Assembly: GCA_036499395.1 (NCBI GenBank)
Contig: DASYDW010000106.1
Location: forward strand, 1 to 64,000
Origin: Pirellulales bacterium
GTDB lineage: Bacteria; Planctomycetota; Planctomycetia; Pirellulales; JACPPG01
Direction of reading: 5' to 3'
DNA length: 64,000 nt
Every line of letters begins with the position of its first letter. Position 1 is the first letter of the stretch. The position numbers and the translations under genes are program-made. The notes below the pieces were generated by a model, which saw only the letters and a list, made by a program, of their open reading frames with translations, had not been told where the DNA came from and did not search any database. Below are positions 1 to 8,623 of the stretch, one piece after another.

Positions 1-277
1 CGGTCATGCTTGCCGAGGTCTTGGAGATTGCCGTCCATTTTCCGGAGCCATGATCTCCCTGTTTGTTGATACCTGTGACGGTACCGTTAGGTAGAAGGTC
101 AAATGCCATAGGCGCATCCGCGCCCGAGGGTTTCTCGTTGACCCAGTGTCCGACGAACGTAGGGGCGGGGGAAGACGGCTCGGCAGGCTTGCTCGACGTT
201 GACGAAGAGGACAAATGACATCCCGCGAGCCACGAGGCGACACAGAGGCACATGGCGGCGTAGCGAAGTCTCTTCAT
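1..277 (-). CDS. Putative lipoprotein, N-terminal part (runs off the left edge)
   Basis: The minus strand is open from an ATG at 277 to the window edge. The product starts MKRLRYAAM, has a short hydrophobic stretch and a lipobox-like LAGC near residues 18-21, so it is probably an exported lipoprotein anchored by that cysteine. After a Ser/Pro-rich linker comes a FVGHWVNE stretch resembling small lipocalin-like or 'new lipoprotein' domains, but that is a weak impression. An AAGGAG lies just upstream at 282-287; a second ATG at 280 is possible but sits directly on that Shine-Dalgarno. The C-terminus is outside the window, so length and function cannot be given. Confidence 0.6.
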   Translation of the reverse strand, partial: MKRLRYAAMCLCVASWLAGCHLSSSSTSSKPAEPSSPAPTFVGHWVNEKPSGADAPMAFDLLPNGTVTGINKQGDHGSGKWTAISKTSASMT

Positions 278-280
278 CAT

Positions 281-649
281 CTCCTTGATGTTAGCATTTT
301 CGATGAGCATGTGGCAACTTGAAACGGCGGCGACAAATGCCTCCTCCGGATCAACATGTGCTGGATTTGAAAATGGGGCAGGCACGACCGACGGCGATTA
401 GAGAAGCGAGAATTGTCATGCCGCCGTCTAATGTCCAAGTATGCTCACGCGAATACTTCCCCTTGAGAAATTCTGAGCCGCTGCAATTCCAACGGATGAT
501 TGCTTTGTGATGGGACATATTGTCAGATTTAACCAATATCCTACTGACAACGAGCCAAGTTCCATCCTAGAAAACTGTCCGAGCATTTAACCAAAGCTGT
601 CAGTAACACCCATTTTTTGAGATTCGCGAATCGAATTCATAAGTTGGAT
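281..649. other. No gene recognised
   Basis: Short open frames on both strands have neither convincing start signals nor recognisable product features. I see nothing functional here. Confidence 0.4.
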
Positions 650-750
650 TTATAATGCTTTCTCGATGGCGGCTAAAATCACCTCGGCACGCATAGGCTT
701 AATAAGGTAGTCAACAAATCCAGCGTCGATTGCACGATGGATAACCGTTA
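650..750 (-). pseudogene. Response-regulator receiver domain, C-terminal remnant
   Basis: Reading the minus strand towards the TAA at 650-652 gives AIDAGFVDYLIKPMRAEVIL followed by AAIEKAL and the stop. This is the typical end of a CheY-like receiver domain, with the conserved Lys-Pro of the beta5 loop. No start, no phosphoacceptor Asp and no upstream receiver body can be found in frame, so it is a decayed fragment rather than a gene. A second receiver/kinase remnant occurs at 35143-35735. Confidence 0.6.
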
Positions 751-1062
751 AATATCATTCGATACTTCACGTTTGGAAAAGTTCAAAATGTTCTAAAGTG
801 ATCTCCGACGTAGCTCGATTCAATAAAGTCGAGGTAGAAGCGCAGCTCAGAAAGCCGTATAGGTTGACCGACCACTGCATCGCAGTTAGTGCAACTTGGC
901 CGACATGTTGAAAATAAACGGAATGTACAAAAGTCATCACCATCTTTGCTCGATGCGACTGTTATTCGGTGCAACATCCATCATCTAATCTATCCGGGAA
1001 CGGGGATATCTGCCTCTTTTCTTCTCGTTCCCGCATTTGAAGTTACTGCATTGGTTCTGCTG

Positions 1063-1093
1063 AGAGCGGGGACGCGTGTCCCCGCTCTTTTTA
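1063..1093. terminator. Intrinsic terminator-like hairpin
   Basis: A perfect 10-bp stem (AGAGCGGGGA / TCCCCGCTCT) with a 6-nt loop is followed on the plus strand by a T-run. It lies about 215 bp beyond the integrase stop codon (minus strand, 1308). It would work best for plus-strand transcription; no plus-strand gene upstream is supported. Confidence 0.65.
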
Positions 1094-1307
1094 TGGCGGC
1101 CAATCCATTATTGTGGTGATTTTCGGGTTTGCCTGGAAGCTTATTATGATGAAGGCTAAATCGACCATCGAGCCTGTGAAAAATGCGGCGGACAATTAGT
1201 TCCAATTATGTATCGTGGCTGAGGATCGTCTGCATATTTCGGCGCCGCTGTTCTGGTGTAAGTACATCGGCCATGAATAAAGCTTAGCGTAATATAATCG
1301 GAATGAT

Positions 1308-2489
1308 CTATTTCTCTATGACAACTTTGTCGAGATAGTCCGCCCACCATTGCATCATATCACGTCGTTCGGGCAGATATTGTGCGTGGTTGTAGGCGGC
1401 ACGAACGCTGTTACGTTCATTGTGGGCAAGCTGACGTTCAATCACATCGGGACGAAAACCATGCTCGTTGAGAATTGTGCTGGCGGTGCTGCGAAAACCG
1501 TGGCCGGTGGCGCGGGAATGATAACCCATGCGATACAGCGCATAGAGCATCGTGTTTTCGCTCATTGGCCGGTCGGGGTTATTCTGATTTGGAAATAAGT
1601 ACCTGCTGCTGGCTGAATACGGTTCCAATTCCCGCAGCACGGTGATGGCTTGCCTGGAAAGGGGTACAATGTGAGCCTCCTTCATTTTCATCCGTTCAGG
1701 CGGAATGCGCCACTCCGCCTTATCCCACTCAATTTCAGTTTTGAGAGCACCCCGCAGTTCGCCCGTGCGAACGAACACCAGTAATAAGAAGCTCAGCGCT
1801 AACTTGGTTTGTAAATGACCGTCATAAATGCTCAGCTTTTTGAGGTATTCTGGAAGGTCATTAGTCCTCAGAAAGGCATGATGTTTAGCGACCGGCGTTT
1901 TCAATGCTCCTCGTAAATCGAGCACGGGATTTCGCTCGGCCCGCCCGGTGGCGATAGCATACATATAAACCTGACCGCATATCTGCCGTACGCGCCGGGT
2001 CATTTCCAAAGTGCCGTTGGCTTCCACCAGACGAAGCACGGCAAGCAGTTCCGTAGCCGTGATTTGGGAAATGGGCCGGTGTCCCAATTTGGGAAAAAGG
2101 TGCGATTCCATGCGGGCCAGCATGTCAGCCGCGGTGCTCGACGCCCATTCATGTTCACGTTTGCCATACCACTCTCGCCCGACCATCTCAAAAGTATCAT
2201 CTTTCTCTAGTACTTGCAGTCGCTTAGCTTCTTTTTTTGCTTCGCCAGGATCGACGCCCTTAGCCAACAGTTTTTTGGCGTTGGCACGTCTCTCTCGCGC
2301 ATCTGCAAGCGTAATCTCGGGATAAACCCCCAAAGCCAGGAGCTTTTCCTTGTCGCCAAAATAGTATCGAAGCCGCCAATACCTTCCGCCCGCCGGAGTT
2401 ATAAGCAGGAATAGCCCCTCCCCGTCTAGCATTTTGTAGGATTTGGGTCGTAGCTTAGCGTTACGCGCTTTCGCGTCAGACAGCGGCAT
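1308..2489 (-). CDS. Tyrosine recombinase / integrase (P4-type, DUF4102 N-terminus)
   Basis: Site-specific integrase of 393 aa, in the usual size range of P4/CP4-type integrases. The N-terminus (MPLSDAKARNAK, then DGEGLFLLITPAGGRYWRLRY) is the DUF4102 arm-binding domain. The C-terminal catalytic domain carries the expected pieces: an Arg in VRTGELRGA, HGFRSTAST (HxxR) near residues 330-340, and the LAHNERNSVRAAYNHA segment with the nucleophilic Tyr. The frame is open further upstream, but MPLSDAK at 2489 is the conserved family start and upstream residues look non-coding. Directly upstream are several copies of TGTACCCC, probable arm sites. It likely defines the left end of an integrated element; the AlpA-like gene at 11988 could be its excision partner. 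Confidence 0.9.
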   Translation of the reverse strand: MPLSDAKARNAKLRPKSYKMLDGEGLFLLITPAGGRYWRLRYYFGDKEKLLALGVYPEITLADARERRANAKKLLAKGVDPGEAKKEAKRLQVLEKDDTFEMVGREWYGKREHEWASSTAADMLARMESHLFPKLGHRPISQITATELLAVLRLVEANGTLEMTRRVRQICGQVYMYAIATGRAERNPVLDLRGALKTPVAKHHAFLRTNDLPEYLKKLSIYDGHLQTKLALSFLLLVFVRTGELRGALKTEIEWDKAEWRIPPERMKMKEAHIVPLSRQAITVLRELEPYSASSRYLFPNQNNPDRPMSENTMLYALYRMGYHSRATGHGFRSTASTILNEHGFRPDVIERQLAHNERNSVRAAYNHAQYLPERRDMMQWWADYLDKVVIEK

Positions 2490-2492
2490 GGT

Positions 2493-2903
2493 GGGGTACA
2501 AATTGGCGAGGGGTGGGGTACATGTCGATTTTTGTACCCCACTTTTCAGGCGGATGTCAACGCTTTTTGACGAACGGTGATGTTTATTGATTACGCTGTA
2601 GGTGGCGCTTTGCCTCAGCTTTACGGACATTGGCGGACAAGTCCGGTTGAGTAATTGGCTCCGCGAGTAGGAGTCACTAAACATAACTAATAGATTGATC
2701 TTCAATAATAATTCGTTTGATCGTTCATTGATGTACCCCGGATTTGTACCCCACTCCATCTTCGATTGTTCGACGATCTATGCCCAATCCATGAATATCT
2801 CCTACGGGGTTACCCCTACGGTCTTCACATCAGTCATTCAATCTATTGAAAATCCTATGGATTTCCCTTGTCGCTATCTGTTTGTACCCCAGAAATGTAC
2901 CCC
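2493..2903. repeat. Cluster of TGTACCCC / GGGGTACA sites (probable integrase arm sites / att region)
   Basis: The octamer TGTACCCC or its complement occurs at 2493-2500, 2515-2522, 2533-2540, 2732-2739, 2745-2752, 2883-2890 and 2896-2903, seven copies within about 410 bp beside the integrase start. Clusters of short directly and inversely repeated sites next to a P4-type integrase are usual for arm-type binding sites. The core attachment site itself cannot be defined from one junction. Confidence 0.6.
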
Positions 2904-3059
2904 ATTGTACGGGGCTTTCGCTAATGGTTCGACAAGCAAGGCATAGGAAAGTTGTTCCTACAGACTTCTCCCCTTGTGCTGCGCACAGGAAATATTCGCT
3001 GCGAATGTCGCGCAGGCTCGAGGTGCTCCTCAACGGCGGGGCAACATCGTGATTACACC

Positions 3060-3240
3060 GCGGGTCGTTGGGCATCATACGCCACGCCTGGCCGCGCCGG
3101 ACCACGTTCCGCAAGGCGTTGAACACATCGCGGAGGGAGTGCGCGCGTTGCGGGGCGTCCTCCCGCATCAGCGTCAGGTACGGGGCCACGAACGACCACT
3201 CCTCGTCGGTCACGTCGCTGGGATACGGCTTCCTTGTCAT
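3060..3240 (-). pseudogene. IS5-family transposase, truncated N-terminus
   Basis: The minus-strand frame starts MTRKPYPSDVTDEEW and continues with HSLRDVFNALRNVVRRGQAW, the characteristic DUF4096 N-terminus of IS5-family transposases. After about 60 residues the similarity stops (around 3060) and the frame runs into unrelated sequence that includes integrase arm sites. The catalytic DDE domain is absent, so this is an insertion-sequence remnant probably cut by integration of the element on its left. Confidence 0.75.
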
Positions 3241-3519
3241 TCCCTCAGTTCAGCGCCAACCAACAGAAAAGCCCGCAACACGCTCTAGGTGAGACCCCAC
3301 TGGTCGCTGGGGTATAGGCCATCGGCACCGGAAACGGTTGCAGCCGGTCCTCTCTCCGCTGCGCTACGGGAGAGAAAGCCGAGATATAGTCACATAATAA
3401 CTGGTACCCTTACCGGGGGAAGGTCAACTTACATCTTGATCCCTAGGCAAAAATACTAATGGACATTACTTGGTATTACTATTATCAAATACAAAGTGTA
3501 AACACTAAGAATGCCCTAG

Positions 3520-3924
3520 ATGACTTCCCGAACGTGGAATAGCGCTATTCAAGCGATAGTACGTGATGACACGAGTGCTTTAGCCCGTCTTCTCGTCGAC
3601 GGTGTTTACGCCGACGAGCAGCGTAATGGAGTGTCATTACTTCATGTTGCGGCTTCGCATGATTCATTTGGTTGCATTGAGATTCTTCTAAATAAAGGAG
3701 TTGATCCAAATATCGCAGATGATATGGGATTCAAGCCCCTCTTTTATATTTGCACCCATGCACCGTCTCGGCGTGCTTCTTTATGCGGCTCCCTCCTTAT
3801 TCGCTATGGGGCAGATTCCCACACACTTTGCATTAATGTTGATCGGTCATTAGAAACAATTTGTAAGACATTCGGCAATGAACGACTTCTAGCCGATTTG
3901 AGCTCTACCAGATCTGTTACGTAA
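3520..3924 (+). CDS. Small ankyrin-repeat protein
   Basis: A 134-aa protein made of roughly three ankyrin repeats: the segments GVSLLHVAASHDSFGCIEIL, LLNKGVDPNIADDMGFKPLF and LLIRYGADS match the repeat consensus (xTPLHxAAxxG...LLxxGADxN). No signal peptide or membrane segment is seen. Ankyrin repeats mediate protein-protein contacts; the partner is unknown. It is convergent with the PP-loop gene that ends at 3946, separated by only about 20 bp. No clear Shine-Dalgarno is visible before the ATG. Isolated short ankyrin proteins are common in planctomycetes and in accessory DNA. Confidence 0.75.
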   Translation: MTSRTWNSAIQAIVRDDTSALARLLVDGVYADEQRNGVSLLHVAASHDSFGCIEILLNKGVDPNIADDMGFKPLFYICTHAPSRRASLCGSLLIRYGADSHTLCINVDRSLETICKTFGNERLLADLSSTRSVT

Positions 3925-3945
3925 CGACAGGAGTTAGGTGATCCC

Positions 3946-5055
3946 TTAGCGGATTACGAACAGCTGTGACAGTAGACGCATTGCTACAGGGTATTGCTCC
4001 ACATTTGTTTCTCGCAAAGACTGGGGTAGGACGCCCATGTCTGTGAGCTGCTGTAAACCCATAGACTCTGCGCGACCATTTATCGTCTGCTCCTTGGCTC
4101 GAACGACCATTTCTGGGAGCGGATGGAATCTTGCGGCCGCCCTGCCAATGTCCAACAAATGTTGTTCTCGCCCATTGCGTCGAATGTTCAAGTACGCAAT
4201 TGCCGCTGGATAGGCGCAGTCACTTTCGCTACAACCTATTATATCATCAGGTAAACGCCAACCGAAGGCTCGCAGGACATCGTGATGTTGCGATGGAATA
4301 ATTTCCGTGCCGTATCGCAGTTCGAATAAAGAGAGCCGTTTAACGTTGGATATCGGGGCATCATCCGCAGGATATGCGTATAGAAATTCATCAATCGCTG
4401 TTTTGTATTCTGTTGGTTCAGGAAATAATTCGAGAAGTAGCGAACTGTATACGCAATGCCATGCCCGGAAGTAATCCAATTGCAGGTTCCCAGTCCGCGA
4501 CGGCATATTAGCAAGATCGCCGAAGGATCCGCGGAAATCGTTTAACCATGATTCAAAATGAGCAAGTTCCCAAGGCATATTTCCTGTGGCCATGAAATGA
4601 GTCGCTGCTGTTGAAAGTACCGAAAATTCGGTAACAATCGAACCCAAATTGCATGCTAAGCACATGAAACGCGGTGAGCCATGCACTGCTGTATAAAGGC
4701 GCCGGTAGAGGCGGATCCATTTCTTGCCTATTGATTCGTCTTCCACATACGATTGTTTGGAGAACAGAAAGAAGCGATGCTTAACAGCAATATTGCGGGA
4801 CACGCCGGCAATATTGTCTAACGCACCTTTGGGCATACCTGGATGCAGCATCGACGCCGAACTCAGCTGCCACTGGAGTTGCTCGCAACAGGCAGCGAGC
4901 ATTAGTAGTGCAAGTGTTGAGTCCTTTCCTCCGCCCCACATAAGTGATATGTGCCGATCAGCAGCGTATGCATCTGACCTTTTCAATTCGTCGATAATGC
5001 CACGTACTTGACGAGCGATGACGCTATCGATTAAATCTATCTGGTCGAGAATCAT
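3946..5055 (-). CDS. PP-loop ATPase-like protein (ATP-pyrophosphatase fold, TtcA/QueC-like)
   Basis: The 369-aa product has a PP-loop signature, MWGGGKDSTLALLM (GGGKDS at residues 41-46, matching the SGGxDS motif that binds ATP pyrophosphate in this superfamily). A CLAC motif (Cys132, Cys135) resembles the metal/Fe-S cysteines of TtcA-type enzymes, followed by a TGNMPWE stretch where related enzymes have TGHNxDD. Enzymes of this fold adenylate a substrate to drive thiolation, amidation or amination of tRNA, nucleobases or other molecules. It is the distal gene of a pair with the membrane protein at 5083-6126 (27-bp gap). PP-loop proteins (for example QatC, DndC) recur in phage defence operons, but the exact family is not recognised, so a defence role is inference. 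Confidence 0.7.
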   Translation of the reverse strand: MILDQIDLIDSVIARQVRGIIDELKRSDAYAADRHISLMWGGGKDSTLALLMLAACCEQLQWQLSSASMLHPGMPKGALDNIAGVSRNIAVKHRFFLFSKQSYVEDESIGKKWIRLYRRLYTAVHGSPRFMCLACNLGSIVTEFSVLSTAATHFMATGNMPWELAHFESWLNDFRGSFGDLANMPSRTGNLQLDYFRAWHCVYSSLLLELFPEPTEYKTAIDEFLYAYPADDAPISNVKRLSLFELRYGTEIIPSQHHDVLRAFGWRLPDDIIGCSESDCAYPAAIAYLNIRRNGREQHLLDIGRAAARFHPLPEMVVRAKEQTINGRAESMGLQQLTDMGVLPQSLRETNVEQYPVAMRLLSQLFVIR

Positions 5056-5082
5056 CGGTAAACCCGTTTAGTACAATGACAC

Positions 5083-6126
5083 TTATGACCTCTCCGCGAC
5101 CATCACGCCGCCCACCAGTTCCCTAAGAGAACCTAGCATTGACGACAAATCCTCCGCAATCCATAAAGCGTCATGTAAAGTTCGTAGCCGATCTTCAATC
5201 TGATCACTATTGAATATTATATGGCCGGAGTTGTCTGATCCATCAAGAGCATATGACTCACTTGCGAAGCCTGCGAAGCAAATAAACGAGCGAGTCAACT
5301 GAATCCGAACTTGTTCAGGCAAATCGTCCATTGCGACGACCCGAAATTCCGGTACTCGCGATAAGCCTGCGCTCTGATAATGGCAGATAAACTTTCGGAT
5401 CATCTGAACACCGAGCGAGCCTTGGCCTACAAGAGATGCTCGATGAATAACAAATACACGACGCACATTTGGATCTTCGAGGTAACTTTCAGCGTCCTGA
5501 AAATTGAAATATGACGGAATGTAGTTGTCGTCATCAATGGACACAGCATGAACCCTTTGCTGGTGATGGCGCGCGATGTGCAGCATTGAGCGAATTATCC
5601 GGCAGCGCTCCGAATCCTGATTTCTATTAAAAAATACTCGCTCGTTGCTCCCGATTAGACGGGATTTTTCACGTGTGATCGACTCCTTGGCGCTAATCAA
5701 GAGGAAGGCGCGTAGCGGATGATGGGACGACTGGCGGGTATCTCGTACAACCGAGGCAATTACTTCAAGCAACTCAGTAACTGTCTCGTCATTTAATAAT
5801 GACGGATTTAGGGATGTGGCGGCGGCGGTAAATTTGGAAACATCGTCTACGTGCTTCAGGATATCCGCACGTTGACGATCGATCGCGGCATTGATGGTGG
5901 ATGTTTCTTGGTCTGCGAGCACGAAGACGGTAGTCAAGGCAGTAATAGCGAAAAGAAGGATAGCTGCACAAAAAAATATAACTTGTGTAGCGTTAAACTT
6001 CACCGGGCTGTCAGTTGAGATTTGGGAGTACAGCGGTTCCGTAGCAAGAAATAAAGCTGCGGCGGCGGTGAAAAATCCCAAAATCGCAACGAAAATAGCG
6101 TCTTTAAATGGGTTTCGCTTTGCCAT
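5083..6126 (-). CDS. Two-TM membrane protein with large C-terminal soluble domain, unknown function
   Basis: A 347-aa protein starting MAKRNPFKDA, chosen because GGAGAG lies 5 nt upstream; the longer open frame to 6237 lacks such a site. Two hydrophobic helices (about residues 10-30, AIFVAILGFFTAAAALFLAT, and 43-68) form a membrane hairpin near the N-terminus. A helical linker and a roughly 200-residue soluble domain follow, with charged patches such as FFNRNQDSERCRI and FVIHRASLVGQG. I do not recognise the domain. It is the first gene of a two-gene unit with the PP-loop ATPase. A membrane-tethered sensor or effector coupled to a modifying enzyme is one possible reading, not shown by sequence. 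Confidence 0.6.
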   Translation of the reverse strand: MAKRNPFKDAIFVAILGFFTAAAALFLATEPLYSQISTDSPVKFNATQVIFFCAAILLFAITALTTVFVLADQETSTINAAIDRQRADILKHVDDVSKFTAAATSLNPSLLNDETVTELLEVIASVVRDTRQSSHHPLRAFLLISAKESITREKSRLIGSNERVFFNRNQDSERCRIIRSMLHIARHHQQRVHAVSIDDDNYIPSYFNFQDAESYLEDPNVRRVFVIHRASLVGQGSLGVQMIRKFICHYQSAGLSRVPEFRVVAMDDLPEQVRIQLTRSFICFAGFASESYALDGSDNSGHIIFNSDQIEDRLRTLHDALWIAEDLSSMLGSLRELVGGVMVAERS

Positions 6127-6511
6127 ACGGACTCTCCAATCAGTAGGGGCAACGAATGCGGCCGCGACCTCAACGCAAGGCAAAAGTAAAAAATTGCTGT
6201 CGGAACTTATTGCTCGCCCGTTTTGTATGAGATGCAAATGGAATGTTTAGCGAGCCTCGGGCACGATAAAAGGCAAGACGACGACAAGTATACCGAGATA
6301 CCCTATGAGTTGGTCAAGTTATTTCCATCTGGACATATTCAGACCCTCATGCCGTTTCCAAGCAGGATCTGAATGACTCTAAATCGAGGCATGAAAGAGA
6401 TATCTAGGCGCCGAAACTTTTCTCATTCACCCATCCCTCGACCTGTAATCTCTCTAGTAGGGAACAAGTCGGGCAGTTTCTCGATATTTCTGGCGATGTT
6501 GGATGACTAGC
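6127..6511. other. No gene recognised
   Basis: The intergenic stretch upstream of the membrane-protein gene probably holds its promoter. No coding sequence is supported; the duplicated DUF6088 fragment begins at about 6512. Confidence 0.4.
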
Positions 6512-6735
6512 GTCGTTCTACGAAGTTGAATCGTAGTCCGGCCGATCATCACAGGGCGGGTGGGTCTGTCGGTCAGAAACGCTGCTTTGGCGGGAAATCT
6601 GTTCAGGCAGTCCTAGGGCGTTGGCGGCATAGGCGCCCGCCGGTTAAAGCCGCGTCCCGCTAATGCTTGCGCTATCGCATCAACAGACGGTGAAAGCAGA
6701 CCGAGCTTCGGATGCTTCTTCGGATAGAGAACATC
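6512..6735 (-). pseudogene. Degraded partial copy of the DUF6088/AbiEi-like gene
   Basis: This stretch aligns without large gaps to the middle of the intact gene at 11123-11746. Shared runs include GAAGTTGAATCGT, CGCTTTGGCGGGAA and CCGAGCTTCGGATGCTTCTT. Conceptual translation gives fragments such as KAAFLTD and TTIQLRRTT but the frame is broken. Both copies lie in the same orientation and bracket the helicase-nuclease pair as direct repeats of about 220 bp. Confidence 0.8.
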
Positions 6736-6745
6736 GGCTCTGCTT

Positions 6746-8623
6746 CTAATGGTCGTCCAAATCTTCAATCTCCGAAGCCTCGAACCAGCCGAGCTTTGTC
6801 GCCATGCTCTTTAGGCCAGCACCATTCGACGTGTACGCCACCAGAGCAAGGCTCTGCTCGCTACGGCTGCATGTGACGTATAGGAGACGGCGAGTCCGAT
6901 CGATGGAGGTGTCTTCCCCGCTTTTCTCTTTATCAATGTCTGTCTGCGTTCGTTCTTTCAGTCCAAAAAGCTTTCCGTAACTGAACATGAAACCCCGTGC
7001 TTCTTCATCGTCCATGATGACCATAACGCGAGGGAACTCCAGACCTTTCACGCCTTGGTGGGTTCCGAAAGGTGCAATGTCGGCCACATATCGAGCGTAA
7101 TCGCCAATCTGGAAAAACGGCACGTGAAGGAACTCTCTGATACGGAGCACTCGCTGGCTCACATCATCTTCATCCTCTGAATCCTCGATAGCTTCGCCGC
7201 CATCAACAAACGGAGCTAATGCCTCAGGTATTTCAAAAAGACCAGACTGGGCCACTGCATTAAGCACTTGTTGGAAGGTTGGCGACTTCCCAGGATCGCA
7301 CAGTAGCGCAAGCTGTTCGACAGCGATTTTCGCGGCTACTAGTTGATCTTGTTGTCGACCCGCCTTCTTGAACGCATCGACGGAAAGAAGCGGCGAGTAC
7401 TGTCGTGCAAGTCGTCCAATGGCAAAGGCGTCGCCTTTGTAATACGCTTCAACGACAGGCAGGACCTGTTCCGAGAAGAACCGAAGAAAGCCGATCGTGC
7501 CTTCCCGTAGTCCGGTCTGGAATTGCTCTACTTTTGCGAGCGGTTCATACATCTCCAAAAACCCCATTCGCTTTGCCGCCATGTGATGTTCAAGAATTAG
7601 GGTCTTGGTGCTTCCCTGATCACCCCAAGCAGCATCACTGGTTAACGCCGCCATTCTTTCTCGCACAGCTTTCTCTGCAGCCTGCTTGTCTCTTGCTGGA
7701 GACGGCACGATGAACAACCGTGCACATCCCTCGGCCGCCTTGTCTGGAGCGACTTGTTCCCATCCATCCGCGGATTTACGGATCTGATTGATGAGACGGA
7801 TGACTCTTTTAGGGCAGCGAAAGTTCACGGTCTTCTGAGGCGTCTCCCACTCGGAGGGAATGCTTTGTACAAGGTCATTCTTTCCATCGGCATAAATCCG
7901 TTGCATCATGTCGCCGAACAGTCCGAGCCCGAAAGCGGCTGCGCGATCTTGCTGTAATGCGAGCAATGCTTCCATCAGTTCCCGGTTAGTGTCCTGGCTC
8001 TCGTCAATCAGGATGAATGGCGATCCGCTGACGACCAATTTCCGCATTAGGCTCTTTTGATTCAGGAACGCAGATCCAATCTTGATCACCTCTGAGTGAT
8101 TGAGCGAATCCTTCGTTCGGTTATCACCAGTCGGGCTGTACGCGAAGGAGATTATTGATGGGAGATTGTTCAGACGCTCCGTTTTGGACTTCAAACTCCT
8201 TTCCCGTTCCACCATGGTCTTCGTCCCTGGCCTTCCTTTTGCGATCAATCCCTGCAACTCCCTGATGTCCTCCTTCAGGGCGGTCCCAAGCCACTTCCGG
8301 ATGTCCGTGTTAAACCCTTTAATGAGGTCCCACATGAAACTATGGATCGTCGACACTTGAATTACCGGATCATGGTTCAGCCGTCGTTTGATCTCGTCGC
8401 GGGCATTATTCGTGTAAGTAATTACCGATATAACCTGCCCACGAAATCGGAACCGATCGCCATGCACTTTGCGAAAGTGATCAAGCGCTTCCACCAGCGA
8501 ACGTGTCTTTCCCGAGCCAGCCCCAGCGTATAAAAAGAAGCTCTTCGGATTTTCTGGATCAAGGCAGTCGGCGATCACGCGCGCTACCTCCGCATGCTCT
8601 TGGATTCCCAGTTGCGACATCAT
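6746..8623 (-). CDS. gajB: UvrD-like superfamily 1 helicase, Gabija GajB-like
   Basis: A 625-aa SF1 helicase. Motif I (Walker A) is YAGAGSGKT at residues 32-40. Motif Ia is VITYTNNARDE, motif II is LIDESQDT (DExQD form typical of UvrD/Rep), motif IV-like FRCPKRVIRLINQI follows, and GTHQGVKGLEFPRV is the motif V region near the C-terminus. Its start codon overlaps the stop of the upstream OLD-family gene by 4 bp (ATGA), indicating translational coupling. An OLD/TOPRIM nuclease followed by a UvrD-like helicase is the two-gene architecture of the Gabija anti-phage system, in which GajA and GajB form a complex that nicks and degrades DNA. Both proteins are longer than the founding Bacillus pair, so this may be a distant subtype. 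Confidence 0.8.
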   Translation of the reverse strand: MMSQLGIQEHAEVARVIADCLDPENPKSFFLYAGAGSGKTRSLVEALDHFRKVHGDRFRFRGQVISVITYTNNARDEIKRRLNHDPVIQVSTIHSFMWDLIKGFNTDIRKWLGTALKEDIRELQGLIAKGRPGTKTMVERERSLKSKTERLNNLPSIISFAYSPTGDNRTKDSLNHSEVIKIGSAFLNQKSLMRKLVVSGSPFILIDESQDTNRELMEALLALQQDRAAAFGLGLFGDMMQRIYADGKNDLVQSIPSEWETPQKTVNFRCPKRVIRLINQIRKSADGWEQVAPDKAAEGCARLFIVPSPARDKQAAEKAVRERMAALTSDAAWGDQGSTKTLILEHHMAAKRMGFLEMYEPLAKVEQFQTGLREGTIGFLRFFSEQVLPVVEAYYKGDAFAIGRLARQYSPLLSVDAFKKAGRQQDQLVAAKIAVEQLALLCDPGKSPTFQQVLNAVAQSGLFEIPEALAPFVDGGEAIEDSEDEDDVSQRVLRIREFLHVPFFQIGDYARYVADIAPFGTHQGVKGLEFPRVMVIMDDEEARGFMFSYGKLFGLKERTQTDIDKEKSGEDTSIDRTRRLLYVTCSRSEQSLALVAYTSNGAGLKSMATKLGWFEASEIEDLDDH

